A DNA stretch of 64,000 bases from Lotus japonicus (taxonomy: Eukaryota; Streptophyta; Magnoliopsida; Fabales; Fabaceae): positions 374,501-438,500 of the forward strand of contig NC_080042.1 in NCBI RefSeq assembly GCF_012489685.1, read 5' to 3'. The notes beneath the pieces were generated by a model. The model was not told where the DNA came from. It saw only the letters and a list, made by a program, of their open reading frames with translations, and ran no database searches. The position numbers were made by a program, and so were the translations under genes. Positions 1 through 10,867 of this stretch are shown piece by piece; within the stretch, counting starts at the first letter, position 1; the number at the start of each line of letters is the position of its first letter.

Positions 1-1107
1 ACTAGGAACAAGAAAAAATCTGCAATGGAGAAGCCACTGTTCTTTTAGCTTAATGTTTATAAATCTGAATGCCCCTTTTAATTCTACCTTTGCTCCTACT
101 TAAGCTAAACCACCCTTTTTTTCCTACACTTCTAAATAAATAATAATCCTAAGTCCTAACTAGCTATTAATGATCCACTTTCACTCAAATTTCCAAACAT
201 TAAAATAAAACTGGATATAGAAGATATACAGAAAGACCAAACAGATGGTCAGAGGAAATACCATAACAGCAGTTAGAAGGCAATCAGTAAAAAGGCCAGA
301 ACCTGCTCCATCACCGATGTAAGAGCTGGAACGGGGGGATGGGTAGCTCACATGGTTGAGCTAAGGGAACTGGTCATGGACAAGCACTTCACCTTAGACC
401 AAGAATCATTCAATTAAATTAGATCATCTGTCAAATCTTTGCTCAAGTTATTTCTCTAAAAATATAGTTAAGCATGAATGAAATTGAACATACAAGCTCA
501 CGTTAAGGAGTTCTCAAAATTTCAAATAACACAAATAATCACCAACTGAATTTTTCTTACTTTTTTTTATCCAAGCTCTACTTACCAAAAAACAAATAGA
601 CTCTTAATCTTGGACCAGCCAAGAGGGAGGCATATTTACTTAAGAACTTATGCTTTCTTTAACAAAAGAGATTTATGCAGTTTTCTATTTCCACAAGCAA
701 GTCATTCTGCTCCTTTTGGAGGTGCAGAATTAACATTGACAAAATAACTAATTCCACTCAGCAACCACAGTAGGATAAAAATTACATTGGTTTATGAATG
801 AAAAAATAAAATAAAATAAAATACGATGCAAGAGAGCGAGCTACATGTTAAAACCCTAAAACAATCAAATGGAGGAATATAACCGTAAGGGGCCATAGAG
901 TCGCGACTGGGGAATGAAATTTGCATGTCCGTGATGTAACCACGAACCTTGGACCTCAACACTCCAAAGATGCTGCTTCAAGGAATGCAGAAGGCTTTAT
1001 GCTCTCTCTGCAAACTTGTAAGTGTTCATTTAGAAGTAGCATGAACCTGGAAGCAAACCTGAAATTAATTAAGAAATTACCATCAAAGGTTATTAATTAG
1101 ATCAAGC
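1..1107. other. Unrecognised host spacer
   Basis: AT-rich sequence with no convincing coding region on either strand. Around 340-380 there is a stretch reading gtagctcacatggttgagc that resembles the A-box half of a tRNA-derived SINE, but I see no matching B-box, so I do not call it. Sequence next to the Sirevirus fragment on its right (1,319-1,432, minus strand) is homologous to 51,263-51,352, so at least part of this flank belongs to a repeated host or low-copy sequence. Confidence 0.4.
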
Positions 1108-1545
1108 TTATAAAGCAGAACAGATCACAAAGGGTTGAAAATCGAAATATGCATGAAATAAGAAGAACACCTTTGTCCTTGATGAATTTTTTTGCATTAC
1201 CAGCAGTAGCCTCATCAACTGATCACTGATGAAACTGTCTCTACCCAACCCAAAATCCCCAAAACCCCTCTCTCTCATTTTCTTAAAGGCATTCAACAAT
1301 GAGAACATTCCTCGTAGACGATAACCACAGTGAAGAACACTATCCTCCGATGAGCTTGCAGCGGTTGCCGCCGTTCTTCTAAGCACCACCGAGGTATCAC
1401 CGCCACCGTCGCCGTTCACTATCGTCATCGCAAACTTTTCACCATCAAACTTTTCACCATCAAAGATTGGTGCTCTGAGTTGATTGTTGTTGTTGTTGTT
1501 GTCAGCGGAAGTATTGGCTTGGGCCATTGTTTGTTTTTCACACAA
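1108..1545 (-). CDS. Chimeric ORF: Sirevirus gag N-terminus fused to host sequence
   Basis: A 145-codon ORF. Its first ~33 residues are the gag N-terminus of copia-1 (the start region matches 12,421-12,515 with about two differences), including the Asn-run and the motif RAPIFDGEKF. It then switches to host-derived sequence. The junction carries a 15-bp direct duplication, so DGEKF is present twice. The host part contains GDTSVVLRRTAATA, nearly the same as a plus-strand stretch near 51,290. A complete LTR (2,847 to 1,606) with a TATA box lies directly upstream in the same orientation, so an LTR-initiated transcript could cross this ORF. Whether it is expressed is unknown; it may simply be a chance open frame left by a deletion. 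No function can be assigned to the host-derived part. Confidence 0.5.
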   Translation of the reverse strand: MCEKQTMAQANTSADNNNNNNQLRAPIFDGEKFDGEKFAMTIVNGDGGGDTSVVLRRTAATAASSSEDSVLHCGYRLRGMFSLLNAFKKMRERGFGDFGLGRDSFISDQLMRLLLVMQKNSSRTKVFFLFHAYFDFQPFVICSAL

Positions 1546-1605
1546 AGTTCTGGATCACTAAACACTGTTAGGTGTTAAAATCAGAACCGGAGCTCTGATG
1601 CCAAT
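1431..1605 (-). mobile_element. Truncated second internal region of copia-1 (PBS plus gag start)
   Basis: Downstream of the left LTR (in element sense) the sequence continues into a second copy of the primer-binding site and leader and the first ~33 gag codons, almost identical to 12,421-12,575. It then ends abruptly in host sequence. The locus therefore has the order LTR, internal, LTR, partial internal. This is what remains when a tandem or LTR-sharing pair is cut by a deletion. The expected 5-bp target duplication of the right end (AACAT at 13,818-13,822) is not present beside 1,606, which supports this reading. Confidence 0.75.
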
Positions 1606-2847
1606 TGAAGGTGCGAAAAACACTAGAAAGGGGGGGTTTGAATAGAGTTTTTGAATCACGGTTATACTTTTAAGCTTTTTCAAAACTCAAAGATAAAAAC
1701 TAAGTGCTGAATGATAGGAAGTAAAGCACGCAAGTATTTTATCCTGTTTCACTTGAGATAAAAGCTCAAGCTAGTCCAGTCCACCTGTGAAGGTGATTTC
1801 TTCCTTCTTCTGATGAAGGCAATCCACTAAAATCAATGAGTGTTACAACTGCACTTTGCAACCTGCTAAGTGACTAACAATACACTGATTTTCTCACTAG
1901 TATCCTCTTAAGAAGCTGATCTACCGATCCTCTTAAGACTAGCTGAATACTGAATCAGTCTTGATTCAGTCCTCTCAAGATCCGACCAACCTTGGTCTCT
2001 TGATGAACTTTACAATGTGATGTAAAAGGTTTCGGGTTTACAATAAGTGCTTCTAACAAGCGAATAGTAAACTCAGATGTTTAAGAACAGTGAAGAAATA
2101 ATGCTAAGAGATTGGTTCGTATGTGTTGAATGTTTTTCAGCAAAGTTTCTTAACTTCTTTCTTCTTTCTTCAGCCTTTATATACTCCAAGACTTGTGATG
2201 TAGCCGTTGCTAGGGTTTTATCCGTTGGAGTGGCAATTCTGTAATATCAGACTGCTAGGCTGTACAAGGTAGGTGGCGGACAGACTGAGACTTGTACGAC
2301 GTTGTACAGTGATAGCGACCTGTCCTTTCACCGGTTGACTTGTGATCAAGGAGCTTCAGATGAACGTTGATGAAGCTTCTGATCATCGTCAGATTGAAGC
2401 TTGGATTCTTCTGACCTTGCAACTTCTGCTTCTGAATAAGTTCCTCAGAACTTCTGATCGTCAGAGCTAGAATAGCTTGAGTCTTCAGAACCAACTTCTT
2501 GCAAGTCTTCAGAACTTGAGTCTTCTGCTTCTGGACCGTTCCACTGGAACATCTGGTCTTCAGAACTTCTGACTTGAGTTCTTCAGAGCTTCTTGAGAGC
2601 TTCCATCTTCAGAGCTTCTGAAGTATTTGCCACTGTTCAGAACGAACATGGTAGGTTAAAGAGCTCTCTTTTTAGTAACCCTTGGTTCTTCTTCTTCTGA
2701 ACGGATAGGCTTGGGTCAGATTCAGAACCTGTTTGTCACAACTTAAAAAGACAAACGTTAGGGTACCACAATTGTTCATCATCACAAACCTTAATTGTAA
2801 TCATCAAAACATAGAGATGCAACCACTGATCAAACCTTGATCTTACA
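1606..2847 (-). repeat. copia-1 3' LTR
   Basis: 1,242 bp, starting TGTAAGATCAAGG at 2,847 and ending CA at 1,606 (minus strand). Matches 12,576-13,817 nearly base for base. It is densely filled with tcagaa/ttctga words that form many short palindromes, a feature reported for Sirevirus LTRs. A TATA box (TATATAAA) lies at 2,176-2,183. Instead of running into host DNA it is followed by a second leader and gag start. Confidence 0.93.
2176..2183 (-). promoter_or_regulatory. TATA box of copia-1 3' LTR
   Basis: On the minus strand this reads TATATAAA inside a GC-flanked context (agtaTATAAAggct), the expected pol II core promoter of the LTR. The same box is at 13,146-13,153 in the 5' LTR. Transcription from this copy would run into the truncated leader and the chimeric ORF at 1,545-1,108. 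Confidence 0.6.
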
Positions 2848-2848
2848 T

Positions 2849-3360
2849 TCTCCCCCTTTTTGATGATGACAAAACAAGCATTTTGATGAACAATTTTTAC
2901 ACAATAAACTGAATACACAAGAGAGAAAAGATTAGAAGTTAAACTTATCCTTGTGTAACTGTTTGCATTGCTCTTTCTGAATCTAGGATAGCACCTGATT
3001 CTGAGCAAGGGTCTTCCCCTGACTCCCCCTGAATCTATGACTTGATGAATTGATGAATAGTCTAGATTCGGAGTCTGGTTATGTGATCAGAATTTACGCT
3101 TGAAGAGATGTATACTCATCAGAATTGATGGTTCAGAACATAGCGTATATCACATTATAACATAGAGTCTTGTCCAGATATAATTGGAATAAGGCGTCAG
3201 AAGCAAGATTAGTTCAGAATATGAACAAAGTGTATTCCTTATCTGAGACGCTTGACAATATCTATGTGCTATAAGTATTGATACTTGTTCTCCTCTACTG
3301 GTTTTATATAATATAAAAGTTTATCAAAACCATTTTATGTACTCCCCCTTTTTGTCATAA
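2849..3360 (-). promoter_or_regulatory. Multiple polypurine tracts of copia-1
   Basis: The tract next to the 3' LTR reads AAAAAGGGGGAGA at about 2,850-2,862 on the minus strand. It primes plus-strand DNA synthesis. Further G-rich copies of the same type lie at about 3,011-3,032 and 3,342-3,356. An array of repeated polypurine tracts before the 3' LTR is a described hallmark of Sireviruses. No ORF is seen between them. Confidence 0.75.
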
Positions 3361-3483
3361 TCAAAAAGAGTGAAAAACAAAACCAACAATAACAATAACA
3401 AGAAGGTGATGCAAATAAGAGATGTTATTATTACTGAACGGAGAAGAAGTACAGAGGATTGGGAGGAATGAAGAAGACTAATC

Positions 3484-3900
3484 CTAGATAAAGAGGAAAG
3501 CTCGAGAATTCTTCATGGAGAGAAGTTGAAGGTGGAGGGGACGAATGTCCTTATCAATTGAGGCCAACTGAGTAGCCAGTTCTTCCTTCAAAGCAACATT
3601 CTCCTGGACAACCTCTTGATCCGCTTCATGGTGATCTTCTTCATATTCCAGAAGTATACAAATGCCCTGGAGCTGATCTTCAACGTCCTTCCGGCGAGCG
3701 GTCAGACGGAGGAGGTCATTCAGAACTTCTTGAAGGTTCTGAAGACAGTGAGTCTGATGAGAAGTGAGCCAGCATTTCAGAAGAGTCTCAATCTTCTCAA
3801 GTGCTTGAGAGATCTGAGAAGAAGATAGATTAACGCTCTATGGAAAGACTTGGTCAAATACCATAGTCTTGAGTTCAGAAATCAAATTGACAGTAGTCAT
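3484..3900 (-). pseudogene. Small accessory coiled-coil ORF of copia-1 (one TAG)
   Basis: Reading the element's sense strand, an ATG at 3,900 opens a 138-codon frame that ends with TAG at 3,484-3,486 and is broken only by a TAG at codon 21 (3,838-3,840). The product after the stop is rich in Leu, Glu, Gln and Lys with heptad-like spacing (for example QNLQEVLNDLLRL), predicting a coiled coil. It lies between the env-like ORF and the polypurine tracts and is separate from the env-like frame. The ATG is preceded by a pyrimidine-rich leader with a TATA-like box about 80 nt upstream. I do not recognise the family. copia-2 has a similar-sized coiled-coil ORF in the same interval but on the opposite strand. 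Confidence 0.55.
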
Positions 3901-3977
3901 TTTGAATTAGAAGAGAAGAGAATGGATATGAATGGAGGAGTATGGAATTGAATGGTGAGGGAGAAGATGAACGCAGT

Positions 3978-3990
3978 GAATATAAAGAAG
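3978..3990 (-). promoter_or_regulatory. Putative promoter of the small accessory ORF
   Basis: The minus strand reads CTTCTTTATATTCACTG, with the TATA-like core about 80 nt before the ATG at 3,900. The leader that follows is C/T-rich, as in many plant 5' UTRs. This is inferred from sequence only. Confidence 0.35.
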
Positions 3991-4149
3991 AAAAGTAACA
4001 GAAAAACATGCATAAAACTTAACAATCATAAAAGCATGTGAGTTACTAAATGGACGGTGCATTGAATCAGAGAATAAGAAATTAACACAGTCAACATGAA
4101 TTAAATTCAGTCATAACAAATAAATGCATGCATGATAGAAGTGAGAGAT

Positions 4150-7100
4150 TCAAGGCTTGGAAGAGGAGGGAAGGTTTTCCATTAGATACTTCATGATTGC
4201 TTCCATTTTTCTTGAGGACTCTTGAATTTGCTTGCTTTGCTCATTCTGAACACGCCCTTGTTGCTCAACCATCTGAAATAACCTCTGCTGATCATCCTGA
4301 ATCCTGTCAATCCGGGCAGCAAGAATGGCAACTTCTGGAGCTGGTGCTGAGGTAGGAACTTCTGGAGCTTGTGTATGAGTAGCAACTTCAGCCTCTGAAG
4401 GCATTGCAGTATCAACTTGAATTGGCCCTTGCTTCTCAACTTCATTAGCATCTGCATCTTCCAGAATGACTATACCGTCAGAGCTGTCTTCTGCAACCTC
4501 TGCTGTAATCATCTCAGCATCTTCTGAAGTACATTCAGAGACAACACATGGTCTTTCAGCCATTGCTCTTCTCAAGGGTTCACAAACCCTGTGCATCACT
4601 CTCTGCCTTTGCTCATATGCCCTCTCAGATGCATCATGAACTCTGAGTCGTTTCTCTCTGCTAAGTTGCTTCTGAAGTTCATGAACTTTGCCTTCTGACC
4701 ATCTCTCAAAGGCAGACCATAGACCATCAACAAGAGAGGCATCAAACTGATTATCAGTTACCTGATACAGCCATTTCAGTCTTCTGGTGGCCTCTTCAGA
4801 AAACTCCTGAATGAGTTGAGTAAGATTCTGAGGATGGAAGGAGGTGGCCAGGGTCAGAACAGGCTGAGGAGTTCTGGCAGCATTGGAGCTTGAAGCATTT
4901 GATTCATCCATGTGCTCTGAAGGAGTGGAATCAATCTCATGGTCCTTCTCTATGCCTGAGTGATCTGATTCATCCATGTGCTAAGCTTCAGAGATTGTAT
5001 CTTGCCTTTGCCTTGAGGTAACAATCTTCTCAGGTGAGGTGAAACTCAGATCCTGTGAGTTGACTGCTGAGTAGTTGGACAAAGACACATAGGAGGTCTC
5101 AGCAGCATCTGGAAGCTGATCTTCAAAGTTGGAAGCTATTTGTTGAAGGGGCTTCACATTGAAAGACAACACAAGGATCTGAACATCATCATCCTCTTTT
5201 TCTGTCTCAGCAGGGATCTCACCAGTTTGAGTTATGAGGAAGGTGTGTGAAGTGGATGCAGGCTTGGGAGTGAATTGCTGAACCAAGGTTTTCAGAGTAG
5301 CCTCACTTTGAACAATACCTTGAATGAAGGAATTGAAAGGAGGTACTGGTTCAGTTGGGATGGATGTGGAAGAGGTGTAAATTGGAGTGGAAGGGATGGC
5401 TGTGGTAGCTGTTTGGATGGTTGATTTAGGAGCCTGAGGTTCAGCTTGTGTTTCAGGTTGAGTGGATGCTGTTTGGTTTGAGGTAGGCATGGAGGTAGAT
5501 ATAGGCAAGGGTTGTTCAGGAATAACTACTAAAGCAGAATCAGAGTTAATGCTTTCAGTAATTACCTTGCTTGGACTTCTGATGGATGTGGTTGTGGTAA
5601 GTTTTGCAGCCCTTGCTGGATCAGAAGTGCTTTTAGATCTTCTTTCCCGTTGTGCTTCTGAAGCAGGTTCAGATGCTTGCTCTGCTACTGCCTCTTTCTG
5701 CTGAAGGGGACCCCTCAGAGGAAGCTTCCTTCTCTTCACTAAGGGTACAACATCAGAATCAGTGGATTCTTCAGCGTCTGAAGCTTCCCTTATAACCTAA
5801 AGCACATTCTGGATGATCTCATGGTCATCCTGCTCATCTTCCTCTTCCTCAAGAATGACTTTTCGTCTCTTAGCCAGAGGAATATCATCATCTTCAGTCT
5901 CCTCACTTGAGGAGTCTTCCCATGAGTCTTCAGAGCTTTTAGAATCAGACACTTGTCGTGGTTGAGCTGAGGTTTTCTTCGGAGGTCTGTTAGGAGAGGG
6001 TTCCCTGATGATCACAGTCTTGGATGCAGCTTTCTTCTTTGCAGGTTCCTTTGTCAGAATCCCTTTGCCCTTAGGATCTGAGGGCTTGCTGCTTGTTGCT
6101 CTCCTTGATTTTCTTGTTGCCAACTTAGGAGGACTTTCAGGAAGTGTATTGACAAACTCCGCAAGAGTGATAGGATCTCCTTGTCTTCTGAGCATCCTCA
6201 CATACTCCAGAATGCATGCTGGGTTGTCCTTTTTGGACCAAATAGGAAAATCATCAATGGGGTAGTTCCTCTGACGAACTTCATCAAAAGTGTCTTCTCT
6301 GGGAGCAACTTGAACTTTCTCAATGATCTTCATTTTCTTCAACTTTGTGCCATTGAGAGCATCGCCAATAGACATGGCCAGATCTTCGTGAAGTCCAAGG
6401 TCTGACGGAGTCTTGACAAGCTTATTCTGGACGAAGATATCTGACAGCAGCCTTCCATACGGGATGTAAAAAATGAACCTCTTGTTCTTAGAACCAGTTG
6501 TGGTCTAAGATTTCTCAACACATTCCTTCAGATAATTGAAGAGCAGAAATGGAAGACAGATAGGTTCACCTATAGAGATGTAGTACATGATTACCTTCTG
6601 AGTTGCATTCAGGTAATCAGTTCCTCCAGTTCTGGGGTGAATGCAGTGAATGAAGATCTTCTGCCAAATCTTCATCTGAGACTTCAAGTCCTTTATGTTA
6701 TACTTGGTTTTCTCGTAAGACCAGTTATCATAAAGCTCCTTGTTGACTACGGTCCTCATCTCAGCAACATTTGCATCAACATTTTTAATCCTTTTACCTT
6801 GCTGGAACTCCATACCCAGCAGCTTTGCAATGGATTCTTCAGAGATCACAATTTTCTTGTCCAGCACATGAGAGACGACATAGTAGTCATTGCAAACTGC
6901 GTTTTTCCAGAACTCGACAACCAATTTGTGATAGATCGGACCACAGAGCCTGTTGAAGTAGCCGGACCACCCTTGCAAGTTGACTTGGTCCCTTATGTCA
7001 AATCCATGTTGAGCCAGATTGTCAAAATCAACTCTTGCTTCACAGCACACATTCAGTTCTTCTACTTTCTTGGCACAAGTGACTACATTTGGTGCATTCA

Positions 7101-7200
7101 GAATCTTCTGGGCTTCTTCAAATCTTTGATTTTCTTGTTCTTCAGCAGTTTGTTTGGAAGAAGCAGAAGCGTTCACCTTGGGTTTCCTCGATTTGCCCAT
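4150..7200 (-). pseudogene. env-like / coiled-coil ORF of copia-1 with three TAG stops
   Basis: One frame of 1,017 codons is open from the ATG at 7,200 to 4,150 with no frameshift. It is interrupted only by TAG at 6,505-6,507, 5,797-5,799 and 4,981-4,983. The start at 7,200 (MGKSRKP) is chosen over an upstream ATG at 7,293 because it fits the leader and start layout of copia-2. Residues ~50-260 are related to the N-terminal domain of the copia-2 ORF (shared GWSGYFNRL/GWENYFNRL, LPFLLFNYLKEC/LPYFLFSYLKEC), a domain found in proteins annotated as putative plant transposon proteins. The middle is Ser/Pro/Thr-rich and acidic with basic patches (KRRK). The C-terminus is Gln/Glu-rich coiled coil. 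No signal peptide or transmembrane segment is evident, so 'env-like' describes position, not proven function. Confidence 0.7.
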
Positions 7201-7315
7201 GATTCTCCGAGAATGAGGTTTAGGGTTCAGAGAGAAAGGGGAAATGTTGGAGGGAGGAGTATGAATGAATGCAATGCACACGAATGGTTTCAAAACCGTA
7301 AGTGTAAGTGAGTGA

Positions 7316-7362
7316 GAGATCGTGTGTGACAGTGCATATAGTGGGTTTAATGGTAACCGTTG
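7316..7362 (-). promoter_or_regulatory. Putative internal promoter of the copia-1 env-like ORF
   Basis: On the minus strand this contains, in order, CAACGGTTA (7,354-7,362), AAACCCACTATA (7,337-7,348) and CACACGATCTC (7,316-7,326), followed further down by CGGTTTT. The same three words in the same order occur upstream of the copia-2 env-like ORF (33,081-33,121). The ACTATA core could act as a TATA box for a start ~110-120 nt before the ATG at 7,200. Confidence 0.5.
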
Positions 7363-7625
7363 ACAGTTTTAAGAAATTAAAGGCAAAATCAACGGTTATA
7401 AAATAGATAGTCTGAAAATAGCATAGTAGAGGAGAGTAGGCATCATCATTATAGCAGATATACCACGCGACTCAAGGAACTATGTCACAAATGAAGTGAC
7501 ACGTGTATTGTTGCCTACCACAGAAGTTTAACCGGTGGGTTAAGTGCTTCTGATCGAGTAACTTCTGAAGGAGGTAACATCTGATGACTTCAGAGGTTCC
7601 ATGGTCAGAAGTTCTGAAGAAAACC
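7363..7625. other. Noncoding spacer between pol and env-like ORF of copia-1
   Basis: About 260 nt of AT-rich sequence between the pol stop and the putative env promoter block. All frames are closed, so env cannot be translated by simple readthrough from pol. Confidence 0.6.
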
Positions 7626-10600
7626 TTACTCTGGACAAAAATCCATGTTCAGGTTTTCAAGAATAAATAAAAACCTATCTTCTGCTAAGGGCTTAGTAAA
7701 AATATCTGCCCACTGATGGTCAGTATCAACATACTCTAATGATAGAGTGCCCTTCTGAACATGATCACGAATATAATGATACTTTACCTCTATATGCTTT
7801 GCTCTTGAGTGTAGGATGGGATTCTTGCTGAGTGAGATAGCAGCTGTGTTGTCACAGTAGATAGGAACCTTCTTCATAGACAAACCATAGTCCTCCAGAT
7901 GATTCTTCATCCATATGGTTTGTGTACAGCAAGTGGCAGCTGAGACATATTCTGCTTCTGCAGTTGATAGAGCAATTGTATTTTGTCTCTTGCTTGACCA
8001 TGTGACAAGATTTGCTCCAAGGAAATGGCAGCTTCCAGAGGTGCTTTTCCTTTCCACTCTATCTCCAGCAAAGTCAGCATCACAAAAACCTGAAAGTGTA
8101 TACTCTGATGTTTTTCTATACATCAAGCCAAGGTTAGTGGTTCCTTTCAGATATTTGAGGATCCTCTTAACAGCAGTTAAGTGAGTCTCTCTAGGATCTG
8201 ATTGGAATCTAGCACAGAGATGCACACTAAACAATATATCAGGTCTAGATGCAGTTAAGTAAAGAAGAGAGCCTATCATTCCACGATAGAGCTTCTGACA
8301 AACCTTAGAGGAAACTTCCTCTTTCTCAAGAATGCATGTTGGATGCATTGAAGTCTTTGAGATGTTGCAGTCACTCATGTTGAACTTCTTCAGAAGTTCC
8401 AGGGTGTACTTCTTCTGATGGATATAGGTGACTCCTGGTCGTTGATCTATCTGAATTCCCAAGAAGTATTTAAGTTCTCCCATCATGCTCATTTCAAATT
8501 CAGCCTGCATTAACTTAGAAAATTCCTTGCACAAGGAGGGATTAGCAGAACCAAAAATGATATCATCAACATAAATCTGAACTATAAGAATGTCATTCTT
8601 ATAGGTTCTGCAGAAAAGAGTATTGTCACCTTTACCCCTTACAAACTCATTTTGTAGAAGAAAGGAGCTGAGCCTTTCGTACCACGCTCTGGGAGCTTGT
8701 TTCAATCCATAGAGTGACTTCTTGAGCTTGTATACATGTTTTGGATGTTTGTCATCTTCAAAGTCAGGAGGTTGCTTGACATACACTTCCTCTGAGATGT
8801 AGCCATTGAGGAAGGCACTTTTGACGTCCATCTGATGGAGAATGATGTTGTGATTTACTGAGAAGGAAATCAGTAGCCTTATAGCTTCAAGCCTTGCTAC
8901 AGGAGCAAAGGTCTCAGTGTAATCAATTCCCTCTTGTTGACTGTAGCCTTGAGCTACCAGTCTTGCCTTGTTTCTTGTTACTTCTCCTTTTTCGTTCAGT
9001 TTGTTTCTGAATACCCACTTGGTTCCTATGACATGGAAACCCTTGGGTTTAGGCATTAAGGTCCATACATCATTCTTGGTGAACTGATCTAGCTCTTCTT
9101 GCATTGCTTGAATCCAGCCTTTGTCTTCAAGAGCTTCATCAACTGATTTTGGTTCAATGAGAGACACAAGTCCCTTCAGACTCAGAAGAGTCTCTTCTGA
9201 AGGTTTGAGCATAGACCTGGTTCTGACGGGAGCATCTTTGTTGTCAATGATCAGTTCTTCTGGATGAGAAGCAACTATTCTTTTCCTCTTCTGAAGTTGA
9301 TCAGAGGTTGTTGGAACATCTTCAGATGCTTCTGCCTCTGGAGCAACATCCTCTGGGCTTTTCGTTGGTTGATTTGCTTATGAACAATCAATGCTTAAAT
9401 CTGCAAATCTTTCAAACAGCTTTGACTTTTCTGAGCCAAGCTTATCATCAATCTAATCTGGATAGATTCCTCAACAGTTTGATGAATAATATTATAAATT
9501 CTAAAACCTTTAGATCTTTCAGAATAACCAAGAAAATAACATTTTAAAGCTTTAGAATCGAATTTACCCAATTGCTCCTTGGTGTTGAGCATGTAGCAAC
9601 AGCTTCCAAAAGGATGGAAGTAAGAGATGTCAGGTTGTCTTCCTTTGCATAGCTCATAAGGAGTTTTCTCCAGAATTGGTCTAATGGAGATTCTGTTCTG
9701 GATGTAGCATGCAGTGTTGATTGCTTCTGCCCATAAGTGCTTGGCCATACTTGATTCTTGCATCATGGTGCGAGCCATCTCCTGAAGAGTTCTATTCTTT
9801 CTTTCAACTACTCCATTTTGTTGAGGAGTGCGAGGACAGGAGAAGTTATGAGAGATTCCTTGAGAGTTGAATAATTCTTCAAAAGCTTTGTTCTCAAATT
9901 CTCCACCATGGTCACTTCTGACAGTAATCATAGAAGATTGAAACTCCTTCTGAACTTGGGTAATGAAGTTGGTAAACACAGTATGTGTTTCATCTTTGTG
10001 CCTTAGGAACTTTACCCATGTCCACCTGCTATAATCATTTACAATGACTAACCCATACTTCTTTCCTCCAATGGATTCAGTTTTCACTGGTCCAAAGAGA
10101 TCAATGTGAAGTAGCTCAAGGGGCCTTGTTGTAGATACCACATTCTTTGCTTTAAAAGGCTTCTTGGTGAATTTTCCCTTCTGACAAGCTTCACATAGAG
10201 CCTCTGATGAGTACTTCAGACGAGGCAATCCTCTGACGAGATTTAGCTTGCTAAGTTGAGAGATTTTCCTGAGGCTGGCATGTCCTAGGCGTCTGTGCCA
10301 GATCCATTGCTCATCATTAACTGACATGAGACACTTGACCTTCTGAGATAGCAGTTCAGAGGATTTTATTTTGTAAATATCATTTCTTCTCTTCCCAGAA
10401 AACAGAACAGATCCATCTGTTTGACTGACAGCTTTGCTGCACGTTTGATTAAAGATTACATCATAACCTTTGTCAGCAATTTGGCTTATGGAGAGCAAGT
10501 TATGTATTAATCCATCCACCAGAAGTACATCGTTGATGACTGGAGTTTTTTCATCTCCTATGGAACCTTTTCCAATGATTTTTCCCTTCTGGTTTCCTCC

Positions 10601-10867
10601 AAAGCCAACGTCTCCTCCTGACTTAAGCGGTGTCAGTTCTTGGAATATAGACCTTGTGCCCGTCATGTGTCGTGAGCATCCACTGTCCAGGTACCATGAC
10701 AGGTGTTTTAACTGAGCTGCATAAAATGTCTGCAACAGGAATAATTTTTGCTTTAGGTACCCATATCTTGGGTCCTTTCTTGTTAGTTTTCCCAGAAGTT
10801 CTTGGAACTTTGGGTGCAATAGAAGGATAATGCAAAGGAACTTGATTATAATATCTAGACATGTCAA
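7626..10867 (-). pseudogene. pol: copia-1 pol (PR, IN, RT, RNase H)
   Basis: Pol polyprotein in +1 frame relative to gag. The aspartic protease active site WYLDSGCSRHMTG lies at about 10,655-10,700. The pre-integrase zinc-binding part reads WHRRLGHA...CEACQKGK. The integrase DDE core has HIDLFGP, VRSDHGGEFE and the catalytic Glu in PQQNGVVERKNRT. The RT active site YVDD is at 8,562-8,573. RNase H shows [15 protein letters not shown] and CDNTAAI and ends at FCPE. One 1-nt deletion near 9,450-9,455 separates the integrase frame from the RT frame, and a TAA lies at 9,378-9,380 in the PR-IN/RT linker. All catalytic motifs are otherwise kept. The part from 7,626 to 9,212 is one uninterrupted 528-codon frame. 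Confidence 0.9.

Noticed and set aside
4150..7200. Treating the env-like ORF as a true retroviral envelope gene
   Set aside because: No signal peptide, transmembrane segment or cysteine pattern is visible in either copy. The name is kept only for position in the element.
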